In this document: piece by piece, positions 1 through 12,100 of the stretch
How the letters are laid out: each line of letters begins with the position of its first letter
How positions within the stretch are numbered: position 1 is the first letter of the stretch
Assembly: GCA_034440615.1 (NCBI GenBank)
Contig: JAOTOM010004663.1
Coordinates: forward strand, 310,001-374,000
Reading direction: 5' to 3'
Source: Ashinkailepas kermadecensis
Taxonomy: Eukaryota; Arthropoda; Thecostraca; Neolepadidae
DNA length: 64,000 bases
Program-made: the position numbers and the translations under genes
The notes under the pieces: generated by a model
Databases searched by the model: none
Seen by the model: only the letters and a program-made list of their open reading frames with translations
Told to the model about the DNA's origin: nothing

Positions 1-14
1 CCGCTGTGCCGCAG

Positions 15-175
15 AGCTCCCGCCACCAGGAGCTGCTGGCGGCCAACGGTGTGGTGGAGGCGTCGGCCGCCCTGCTGACCTCCGACACGGGCGCCGTCCG
101 ACTGCCCAGTCTGCGCCTGCTCGCCTCGCTCTGTCACAGGAACGCCGCCATCTCGGACAGACTTGCCCGCTGCAC
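15..175 (+). CDS. ARMC8: ARMC8 exon (first in window)
   Basis: Begins after tgccgcag at phase 0 with the armadillo helices [17 protein letters not shown] and [17 protein letters not shown]. It ends at CGCTGCAC before gtgcgt (phase 2), which joins the next exon. The acceptor at 14 is weak in pyrimidines, so the exon could instead extend beyond the left edge. Confidence 0.8.
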
Positions 176-3100
176 GTGCGTACTGGGGTCGGGCTCGGGC
201 TGGTGGCTGGATTAGGACCCAGGTCTGGGCCTGAGTCTGGGCCCCCAGTCTGGCCCCCAGTCTGGACCCCTAGTCTGGACCCCTAGTATGGACCCCTAGT
301 ATGGACCCCGAGTCTGGACACCCGAGTCTGGACACAGAGTCTGGACCCAGATACTGGACCCCGAATCTGGACCCCGAGCCAGGGTCCGAGTCATCAGACA
401 GAGTTCGTTGCATACGAACTTGTTGGGTAGGGCTTCGAAGTACTTGGTCTGTCCGTCAAGGTCACCGACGGGGACGTTTCTGCGTCCATTTCTTTCATGC
501 AACATCCGTAGTATTGCTTAGTGCCACAACTTCCAGTGTCGAGAAGTCTGCTACCGCTTGATTTGTTCCGAGGAGCCCACGCATGTCACCAACTATGACT
601 GCGTCTTTTGTGTGTGTGTGTGTGTGTGTATTATGCATATTGCCAAATTCTTTTGAGCCAAGTGTTCATTGTTTACTTGATCGGAAAACCACTATAAGGA
701 TAAGTGTTTAAAGTGTACCTCGTGCTAATTGATCTTCAAAAGAAGCAATCAGCAATGTTTAGTTTGCGTGGAAAATCAGCTTAGTAAAATCTAAATTCAG
801 AATCTCGATGAGGTGGTATTAAAGACCGAGTCTGATAAGTGGTAAATCCCGACAGTCCCTGTGGTGGACACGGTGACCTCGGTTGAGGCATCGTCGTGGC
901 CACATTCGATTGGTGGTGTCTGCCGCTCGGTAGGGTGTCCAATCACGTCGTGTGTGCAGTGGGTTGCATATGATCCACCAACTCGGTGGCACCGGCTGGC
1001 TCTGTCTAAACTGGTGACCCGCTGACCTGACTCATAAAGTCCATATACGGGTCCGTAGACGTGCTGACCTTGTCGATCTGGCTTGATGGGCTGGTGCTGG
1101 TGACATGAGCAGCATGCTGAGAGGTCGCTCTGTACCTGACCTGATCCGACCTGATTGGCAGGTTGAGTGGCCGGTCTGTACTTGACTGCTGACCTAACCT
1201 GACTGGCAGGTTGGGGGTCGTTCGGCATCTGACCTCACGATGCTGACGTCCCGGGACTAACCGTGTTCGGTGTCTGACTGCTCACCTGACCCGACCTGAC
1301 CGACAGGCTGGGCGGCCGCACCGTACCCGACCTGCTGACGGTGCTGACGTCCCGGGACCAGCCGTGTCCGGTGCAGCTGGAGGCGGCCCGCTGTCTCACC
1401 TACATCCACCGGGCCGGAGCGGCCACCCTGCCTGCCGCCGACCCGCGGCTGGTGTACCGGGCGCTGCCCTGTCTGGTGCGCATGTGCGGCCCGTTCCAGT
1501 CGCTGGAGGAGCGCGTGCTGGCCGCCGACACCCTGGGCTACCTCACAGAGGTCGACCTAGGTGAGACTGACAACACTATCTAGTAACCATCTCGTTATAT
1601 TTTCATGCAGCCCTTTGTGATGAACGTAAGAGGAAGCAGTTGTGCATCCGTAAGGAAAAGCTGAAATATGTGTCATCCTCGCCCTCTCAGATGGAGGTGT
1701 GGCACCCTTGCCTGGAAAAAGGTGTTCGGAATGCACCCCTCCCACTTGACGAGTTTCTTCCACCTGAGTGGGCCCCTCGGCGTGATATAGGCTCCCCGCG
1801 CCGCCTTTGGTGAAGTGGTGCCTTTGGTGAATGGAGGTGGTGTTTTTTTTGCGCTCGTTCATCTAGCTGCCAGTGGTATTTTGGTGAGATAATCTGGTCA
1901 AATACAGTCGGGACAAATTAATTGTGATGTTTAGAGACATGCCGACCCACTGCTCATCTTTCCATTTGAGACGAACCCTGTGCGCTTGCTCAATAAGTTT
2001 CGGAACGTTATCCAATAGTCCTAACTGTTGCCACGGATGTGCATGTGTCTTCAAATGATGCAAGTACACCTGGTGCCATCATGCTAAAAAACAGATAGTT
2101 AATGGGTACGAATGGAGCTGAGGAAAACAACGTGCAAACATTGGTATCACCGTAAGACAACTTGGCCTACGAATAGGTGTAAAGTTAGTCGGATTTTTCC
2201 AGTCCGTTTTCAAAAGTTAGGGATGAATAGAGCAGAATTGTACGGAGGACCGCAATTGTTATTGCTGAGAAAACGCCGAATAATTTTCCCTTATTTGTTG
2301 TTGAATAATGATTGAGGCGCCTCATGAACTTGCCTTGCCAGGTCTCTGCTCTGGTCTGCAACTGAATATATGTAACATTTGAAGTGGCATAGATGTGCCG
2401 CGTTGTTGTGGATTAATGTCATGGCCGCCACAACCAGAGCGTGCTCAACCTGACTTGATACGACCTGAGCGTATCCTCAGACCTGCAGCGGATCTGCTCC
2501 ACTGACCACGTTACCAGAACGTGTCCTACCTGACCTGACACGACCTGACACGACCTGAGCGTGTCCTCAGACCTAGCGGATCTGCTCTGCCACGTTACCA
2601 GAACGTGTCCGACCTGACCTGACACGACCTGAGCGTGTCCTCAGACCTGCAGCGGATCTGCTCCACTGACCACGTTACCAGAACGTGTCCGACCTGACCT
2701 GACACGACCTGAGCGTGTCCTCAGACCTGCAGCGGATCTGCTCCACTGACCACGTTACCAGAACGTGTCCGACCTGACCTGACCTGACCTGACACGACCT
2801 GAGCGTGTCCTCAGACCTGCAGCGGATCTGCTCCATCACCGACCACGTGACGGCGACGATGCGCGAGTACCTACGCTACCAGCCGACCACGTCACACCCC
2901 AAGACGCGCGCCCACCAGCGGCGCATGGCCGGCGAGCTGAAGAAGGCCGCCTTCAGGGTGGGTGGCCGGCACCAGCTGTGGCGTGCGCTCGCGGCGGTCC
3001 GGCTCGTCTCTTGTGGGGGGGGGTCTGGCAGGGGAGGGTGTAACCGGCTGTGGAACTAGCACGCCGAGTTTCCAAGTGAGACGGTGCTTGGGCGAAGTTC

Positions 3101-6100
3101 CAGCTCGGGAGGTTCAGAACGAATTGCCAGCCTCGGATGCCTTGGATGAGCGTCGACTAGGGAATCCAGCCTGGCCTAGGGTTTTAGCGCATGCACTCTC
3201 CTGGATGAATACCAAGGTAATATGTCTTGCATGAAACTAAAAGGAAGTGAGCAAGCTATGGAGATCAGCCTTTCTCATTATTTCCTGTCGGGGTCTCGTC
3301 TATGCAGTTAATGCGCCCAAAACCCTAATAACTCGTGGTCTCGTCTAACAAGATTTAACTGGGGGCCGCCACCATCGATAAGAGTCAATGGAGCCAAATA
3401 CTGGCATTTAGACTGACTGCCCCCCCCCGTTATCATGTTAGAGGGGGCCTTTGTTCCTGTTGGAACCAAGCAATGATTGAGCAGTACAACACGGATAAAT
3501 TCGAAAGGGACACAGGTGGTTTCACATAACTTCCGTGCATCACGATAAAGGAGATGCCCTGGATTCGACTGCTTTTCTGGCTCTACAGGCGTCTACCATT
3601 TAACTTTCCAGTGCTTGCAGCAAGCACTAACAAAATGTAGCCCTACTGCAATCGCATCATATTCATTGATCCACAGTTGCCGACATGTGGATCAGCCAGA
3701 CAGCGTGCAGGCAGTCCGGACCTGCTGTCGGTACTAGCTACAGTTGTCGAGCACCCCCGCGAGACGAAGCTGCCGCGGGGTGACATCGCCGCCCGCCTGA
3801 CGCCGCGCCGACTCCTCAGGTGTACGCCTCGCTGGGCTCCAACGACGAGGAGATCAGGAAGCGGATCATCGAGACGGGCGGGCTGATGTCCGACCTGACG
3901 GCGGCCGTCGAGGACGGCTGCGAGGGCCTGCAGCTGGCGGCGCTGCGCTGTCTGCTGTCGCTCTCCAGATCCGTGCAGACGCTGCGCACCGTCATGCAGG
4001 TGCGCGCCGACGTCAGTCATTTCAATAGACGTCAGTTCGTCTGTTCGTTCGTCAGTTCCTCAGACGTCAGTCAGGCGTCAGTTCATCGTCAGTCAATCGT
4101 TCGCCATTCAAGGGTGTGCGTGGAAGATGATTTATAACACTGAGGTGAACCGGGAAAGTTGGGGCGTCGGTAGCTCAGTGGTTGAGCTGAGCGTCTGGCA
4201 CGCCAGAGGTACGGGTTCGATTCGTCGCGATGCCCGCCCTTCCTGCCGGGGTGAGAGGCAGGTGACGCCGTATGGCCTCGGCTGCTGAGTGCGTCGTAAA
4301 ACCACAATCCAACTATCCAATTGTTCATCACGTTCATCGTAGAATCGTCAATCAATCAATCAATGAAGGGAAGATACCGTAAGAGGAGAAAAAAGCGGCT
4401 GCAGCCGACGTTGCTGGGTCCGCTATGTACCCTCGTGTCGGCTGTCGTTCCCACTCGACCTCCTTCCTCTCGCTCATCTTTATCTCTCTAGCGTGTTGCC
4501 GACACACCGGAAAAGAATCTGTACGTTAGTAGCTAACGATGTCGGCACGGAAACCATGACGTCTTTAGGTGTAAGAACGCGACTGACCCGACACTGGCAG
4601 TCGAGATGTGTGTGGTGCGGACACGTGTTACAGGCACTGTGTGTCTGGTCATATGACGTCATTTGACCACATGACTCCAGGACCACGCTATATGGCAACA
4701 GATGATTAGTCTGTGTGGTTATATAAAGTTCATAAAGTGTTGAGGCTTAATAAGAGCCACAGGGGCCATCTGGGTCAAGCCAATCTGAAAAAGATACCAG
4801 AAAAGTCCATACTCACACCCCAATCAATCCATTGTCTCAAGTAGACGTCATTTGATCATTTGTCGCCAGGACCACGTGGTATGGCAGCAGATGATGAGTC
4901 TGTGTGGTCATATGACGTCATTTGATCATTTGTCGCCAGGACCACGCGGTATGGCAGCAGATGATGAGTCTGTGTGGTCATATGATGTTATTTGATCATT
5001 TGTCGCCAGGACCACGCGGTATGGCAGCAGATGATGAATCTGTGTGGTCATATGACGTCATTTGATCACTTGTCGCCAGGACCATCGCGGTATGGCAGCA
5101 GATGATGAGTCTGTATGGTCATATGATGTCATTTGATCACTTGTCGCCAGGACCACGGCGAGGAGGGTGTTTGCATTGTCAGGACCAGCAGATGGCGCAG
5201 GTGATGAATCTGTGTGGGTATATTACGTCATTTAATCACTTGTCGCCAGGACCACTCAGTATGGCAACAGGTGATGAGTCTGGCACAGCACAGTGAGTCC
5301 AGCACGGATGTCCGGATAGCCGCCTCGTCGGCGCTCTGCAACCTCCTGCTCGAGTTCTCGCCGTCAAAAGTGGGTGGTGGCTCAAATGCGCACTGATATC
5401 GGCGCAGAGACGTATGCAGGATTGCCGGAGTTACACCTCCAGAACCTCCCGGAATCTCCCAGAAGTGAAATGGTCACCGCCCGGATTTCGGGGATGGAAA
5501 ATTACTTGAGTGTCGTTCCAACGAAAATTATAGTGCCAGCCAAAGATCAAATTACGACAAATTGTCCTTTGTCTTCTACATTCCGCGTTCCATTTTCTTA
5601 TTTGAGTCAGCTTGCCAGCACTCAATTTACGTTCAAGCTCTGAGATAAATGCTTTCCATTTTTAAAATATCGAATGCAAGTGCTGACCTGTGTTATCAGT
5701 GGGATGTAGCATGTAGGCTGTGTCCTCAATTTGAATAAGTGCGCCTTGAGCTCTGGTGTGGCTCAAAATGCTGCAACGCTGAATACGGGGATGGTATGTC
5801 AGTTTGGTACTTTAGATAGCCGTACTGACGGCAGTCTGTGTCTTTAGAACCGTACTGACGGCAGTCTGTGTATTTAGAACCGTACTGACGACAGTCTGTG
5901 TCTTTAGAACGGTACTGACCGCAGTCTGTGTATTTAGAACAGTAATGACGACAGCCGGTGTTTTGGAGCAATACTGACAGCCGTCTGTGTCCAGGATCCG
6001 CTGGTGCGTCAGTATGGTGCTACAGAGAACAGTACTGACTGCAGTATGTGTCCAGGATCCGCTGGTGTGTCAGTATGGTGCTACAGAGAACAGTACTGAC

Positions 6101-9100
6101 GACCGTCTGTGTCCAGGAGCCGCTGGTGTGTCCGCCTGGTGCTACAGAGGACAGTACTGACGGCAGTTTGTGTCCATGAGCCCGCTGGTGCTACAGATAA
6201 CAGTACTGACGACAGTCTGTGTCGTTTGAACAGTACTGACGGCCGTCTGTGTCTTTAGGACAGTACTGACGGCCGTCTGTGTCTTTAGGACAGTACTGAC
6301 GGCCGTCTGTGTCCAGGAGCCGCTGGTGCAGAACGGGGGTGTGGACTTGCTGTGCGACCTTACGCGCAGTGACGACCCCAACATCAGACTGAATGGCATC
6401 TGGGGACTCATGGTGAGCAGCTGGGACTCGTGAGCAGCGGGACTCATTTTGAGCAGCCGAGTCCTGTGACCAGTGGCACTCGTAAGCAGTTGAAGCTCGT
6501 GGTCAGCATCTGTGGGATTCTGGTGAGCAGCGACTACTGGTGGTGAGCAAGTGACACTGATGATGATTGGTGGATCGTATTGAGCGACGGAATTTGGTTA
6601 ACAGCTGGGTACTGTCCAGGAGTCGCCAAATCTTGGTTAACAGCTAGGTACTGTCCAGGAGTCGCCAAATCTTGGTTTACAGCTGGGTACTGTCCAGGAG
6701 TCGCCAGATCTTGGTTAACAGCTGGGTACTGTCCAGGAGTCGCCAAATCTTGCTGAACATCTGTGGACTCAGTAGGTTTGGCAAAAAGCCAGTCAAGCTA
6801 GTTTGTGCTGCGCCAGTGCCATGGCAATTTGGTTAACACAGGCTTGATATCGGTAAAATTGCACAATGTACCTTGTATAATAATTTTGTTCCCCGTTCTT
6901 ATGAGACTTAGGACAGCATAAGCTAAAATAAGGTGAAACGATAGAAAATCTTGGCCCACTAATTGCTTGGTATTTATGTAGGCCAGCAAGGGAATACTAA
7001 AAAATGTCGAACAACTTTTGCAGTTGATTTTGTAGGATGGGGATGTACCACTTAAATAGACAACTGTATTTCCATAACGGGTAATTTTGTATTGAGCTGA
7101 ATTGAAATTAAAAAGCAACGTTTGCATCATGCATCATACATCATACATTACATGATTTATGTCGTACAAGATACGTTGGAGAATATTGAGTTAGGTGTGC
7201 TATTTTATGCCACTTACCCACAAAAATGGGGGAAAAAACGAACAGCTGAACAATGCTGAAACTTTAGAGCAATTTTGTCACTGTGGGACTAAAAGTAGTT
7301 TTATCCAGCTGGATAAAGGCAAGGTTTTTTTTCAGCCGGTTAAAATATCGCAGGAGCATAAACTTTCCAGCCCTGGCCCATAATGGCGGACCATCCGGAG
7401 GTGTTTGAACAGCAACTGAAGTATCGGTTCCATGGAGATCTGATGTGGATTCGTCTTGAGCAACGTCAGTTAATGAGTGCGTCTGCTTCACAAACTTCCA
7501 GTAGGGTGGTAAGTTTTCATTTTTCATTGACGCTTGCCATTTGGAACCTACGTACTTACCTTAGCCTATTATTACTGATTTAAGCTGACGTTTTATCTAC
7601 TACGGCCAATAATCTGAACCGGTTGTTCTGACCCATTTATCTTGGCATGAGCTGACCCTTCCCACCTAGCTGGTATGACATGGTGAGGTCATGAATGCGT
7701 CGCGCTGACCCGAGAAGCGTCACTGGTGATGTTGACGTCACTGGCACCAGTCAACGTCAGACTTCACACCCGTGACAACACGATAACGGTAGATTTATCA
7801 GCTGTGCCTTAGCGCAGGCCAATATCGTAGCCACGGGGAAAATCCCCGCACGTGAACGCTCTGGGACCGATGTTTTCTCATCAAAATTGAACTGTCCGGT
7901 CTTCGGACCCCAACCATCAACATTGGTTCGCCTCTTCACTCGAAGGAAAATTCTGGCTGCACTACTAGCGTCAGCTCCATCTGCAGCTGCATCAGCAGCT
8001 GCAGTCAACACCAGCAACCTCAGCTGACACTGAATACAGAATGCAGCTCCAAGTCGATTCACATGCCATCAGAACTTGCCATCAGAACATGTCAGAACAT
8101 GCCGTCAGAACATGGCGTGCCCAACTGCGCCAACACCAGCAATCTCAGCTCACACTGAGTACACACCACAGCTCCGTTTCGACTCGCCCTGCGCGTGCCG
8201 CCAGAACATGGCGTACCAGGCGGACCACAAGACCAAGCGACTCATCCTGCGGCGACTGGGCACCAACGAGCTGTTCCGGCTGCTCTCCGACCCCAGCACG
8301 GCCATCCTGATGAAGACGCTCGGCCTGCTGCGCAACCTGCTCACCAAGCCGCACGTCGACCAGTTCATGGACGACGGTCACGGCAGCCAGGTGATGCAGG
8401 TCAGTCGGGGTCAGATGGGCTGTGCACGTGTCAGGCAGGTGGGCTGTACAGTGTACAAGTGCCAGGCTGTGTGTCAGACAGGTGGGCTGTGCATGTGTCA
8501 TTCTGTGTCAGGCAGGTTGGCTGTGCATGTGTCAGACTGTGTCAGACAGGTGGGCTGTGTACGTGTCAGACTGTGTCAGGCAGGTGGGCTGTGCACGTGT
8601 CAAACTGTGTATTAGGCGGTGGGCAGTACACGGTCCAGGCTGTGTCAGGCAGGTTGGCTGTGCATGTGCCAGACTGGGTGTCAGGCAGGTGGGCAGCTCA
8701 CGTGTCAGGCGCGGTCGGCAGCGAGTAGTTTAGGAGTAAGGTGGCCGTCTCCTGATCGAATGGTTGTTGGTTCGAGTCCCACCTGTCGCTGCTCTTCGCC
8801 CGCGACCAGCCGGCGTCAGAGATTGGCGGCGCTGTGTGACCGAACGGTCGTCACGTCGTAAAGCCATTACCAGTTTCCCTGTGTCAGGTGCGGTCGCTGT
8901 GGGTGGCGTCTTTTCATGTTCTATGCTGTAGATTCAAACACTACAACTCTTAATCGGCTCCATCCATGTTATCACGCAACTGCACGAATTTCCCCACATC
9001 AACGCTGCAATCGACGCTATGGGTTGTGGCTACTGCGAGGTCTAGGCTGCTAGGGCTAGATAGGTATTGGTAGATGTGCAGGATGTTGGTGGATAGTTGC

Positions 9101-12100
9101 TTTGGAATTTAGGGTGTGGTATTGGTTGGGGCGCTGAGTATCTTTTTGCCCAGGCTTATAGTATTACAGGCTCAACTTAGATGGGCTGCTGTGACTCTCA
9201 TTACGTTCGGACACTGTTTGACTTTATGACTTTATGAGGCATGCGAGGAAATGCTGGGAGTGCATGTGGGCATCACCCGCATCGGTTGTGAGACGAGCAT
9301 CTTACCCCTAGACCACTCGTCCCCTGACTGTATGACTTTATGAGGCATGCGAGGCAATGCTGGGAGTGCATGTTGGCATAACCCGCATCGGTTGTTGAGA
9401 CGAGCATCTTACCCCTAGACCGCTCGTCCCCTGACTTTATGACTTTATGAGGCATGCGAGGCAATGCTGGGAGTGCATGTGGGCATCACCCGCATCGGTT
9501 GTGAGACGAGCATCTTACCCCTAGACCACTCGTCCCCTGACTTTATGAGGAATGCGAGGCAATGCTGGGAGTGCATGTGGGCATCACCCGCATCGGTTGT
9601 GAGACGAGCATCTTACCCCTAGACCACTCGTCCCCTGACTTTATGACTTTATGAGGTATGCGAGGCAATGCTGGGAGTGCATGTGGGCATCACCCGCATC
9701 GGTTACCAGATACCAGTATATTCGAAAATGGTCCAACATGTTGCGGCTTTTCACATTTTCACGTCAGGTGTGTAAAACATTGTGGTATAAAATAAACACG
9801 GCTAAAAGTGGTCTAAAATAAGCACGGCTATACGTGGCAGTTCATTAGCATTCTCAATGGCACACATACATACATCAATCCATTGGACCAGCGCGCCCTT
9901 TCATTTCGTCGACGGTCGTCCATCCTACGATAGAAAAGCACACGACTGATCAGTATATAACAGTGCATCAGTACGTAGCTACATTTATCTACCATCATTT
10001 ATCTACCATCGCTTTCCTACGATTTCCTATAACTGAGGTAAAAAGCTCACTTGAAGAAATCACCGAAAATCACAGAAAATCACGCAAAAGACGCAAGGAA
10101 ATCACGTATCATCTACGGATCGTAACGCGTCCCGAAGCGCTGTCCTAAAAGTCGGGTAACAGGGTTCAACGCCTATTGAATTGAGCAGCGTAACGCCACG
10201 ATAGCATAGTCGGCGACGGCCGGCTTCCGTGCGAATTTGCGGTAGCGTCCACTGGTCAGCCTGTCGCGTGCCGTAGCCGTGTATTCTGTTGGCGCGCGGT
10301 CCGATTGTCCCACTGATGTACACCGGCTCGCCAGTTATAATTGCACGTTGTACAGCAGTCACAGTGTGGAAATCAGTTAGTTGCTGTGCGGTATACCACC
10401 CGAGTTGTCTAATTGCATCGGAAACATGATCATACCGTCGCCGTCCGGTTACGACTCGAGCGCAGAAATTCACTATTTTCTGCACTCTATGCACTTGGGT
10501 GATTCCACATGAACCGTAAACAGATAAACAGTATCGAACAACGGAAAGCACGAGCGCCTCGACGATAACCTTCAGGGCTGGAGCGGGTATCACGTGGCGG
10601 GCGTGACTGTGTGCAATCAGTATCCTAGTGCACTTCCGTGTGATGGTGTCTATGTAAGGCTGGTAGTTTAAATGTCTGTCAACCATTAGCCTAGATTTTT
10701 GACAACACGTGTTTCTGTTATTGCTGAACCATTAAAATTTAGCGTTACAGGCGGGGGATTGCGCAACATTGCTGGCGTACCAAGGACGATCATTTGAGTT
10801 TTCTGTGCGTTAACCTTCAATCCGTTGTGGCAAAACCAGCGGAACACGGACTCCAGGGCTGCCTCCATGCGCGCTATGATGTGCGGTAAATCTCGCTTCC
10901 TTCCACTGACCTGGATCTGTGTGTTATCTCAGTATTGGACAATCGTTACATCGCCATGGACACACAGACTCAGGTCATTGGCGTATAACGAGAACAATAG
11001 ACATGACAAGGCGCCCCCTGGAAAACACCCATGGGGATATCTCTCTTTTTTGACACCACGGATGCTCCGCCGGGTCCGCTCTCACCCTGGCTCTGCGCCG
11101 CGCGAACCTGCACCTGTTGTGTGTGCCCCTCGAGGTAACTTCGGAACCAGTCTGTGTCAATGCCGTAAAGTGAGTGTTTTTGAAGTAATTTTGGGTGGGG
11201 CACAACATCGAAACACTTTGACAGGTCGAGCAATACTAATATGGAAATTTCTCCATCGTCCATTGCCCGAAGTGCAGTGTCAGTGATGACGTGAAGGGCA
11301 GTTTCCGTCGAAAATCTTTTTCTGTAACCATGTTGAGCGTCCGAAAGCAGTTTGTGTTCCTCGAGGTACTGGGTAAGTTGTTTTTGTATGATACATTCTA
11401 TCAATTTAGTAATAGCCGGAAGGATTGAGATAGGTCTGGTATCAGATGGATCCGCAGTTACCTTTCCTTTCGGGATAGGCGTGACTAGTGCGTGTTTCCA
11501 TTCCGTAGGTACAGTACCGGAGATTACACTTGAGTTGATCACGTCTAATAGTGGAAAACCTATGCCATAGAAAAACTTTTGCAGCAAATCGATTAGCGCG
11601 TCATTAGCGGTTGCACATTAGCGCGTCAGTGCAGGTACGGCTACTGTCCAGAGGTAGCCGTACCTTGTTTGTTGTAGCCTCACAGGATTCACCATACCGA
11701 AGTCCGAACAGTGTAATGCTTACGTATCTAGGGTAAAATGATAGCGACAGGGACTGGGTTGATTTCGTAAAAAAGACTTCAGGATAAAAAATGCAGTGGT
11801 CATTTATATGCAATTAGATGGAGTCTACCACCTGTCGGATCAGAAATGAAGCCCATTTCGACCAAATGTAAATCTTTGTATTCTTAATACTTGAACTGGT
11901 AAAAGAACTCGCCTACTACTGCAAAAACGTTGGCCACTGGGTTAAATGTGAATGAATTGCAATGTCTGTAAAGTTATGTTCTTCGCGTGACGAATTACAA
12001 CATGTGGCCCTGTATTTGGTTTGAGGAGCGGCGCTTTTTAACACTGGATAAACGACGCTGGCGACTTGGAAAAGTATTGGTGTACTTTGCAACAACAGCA

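Noticed and set aside
7195..7583. Overlapping + strand frames near 7.2-7.6 kb as an ARMC8 exon
   Set aside because: ARMC8 runs directly from the exon ending at 6412 to that at 8205 with matching phase and sequence, leaving no room for another exon.
9225..9706. CRISPR array (regular repeats of about 95 bases)
   Set aside because: Units are continuous without unique spacers and contain a SINE head. The genome is eukaryotic.
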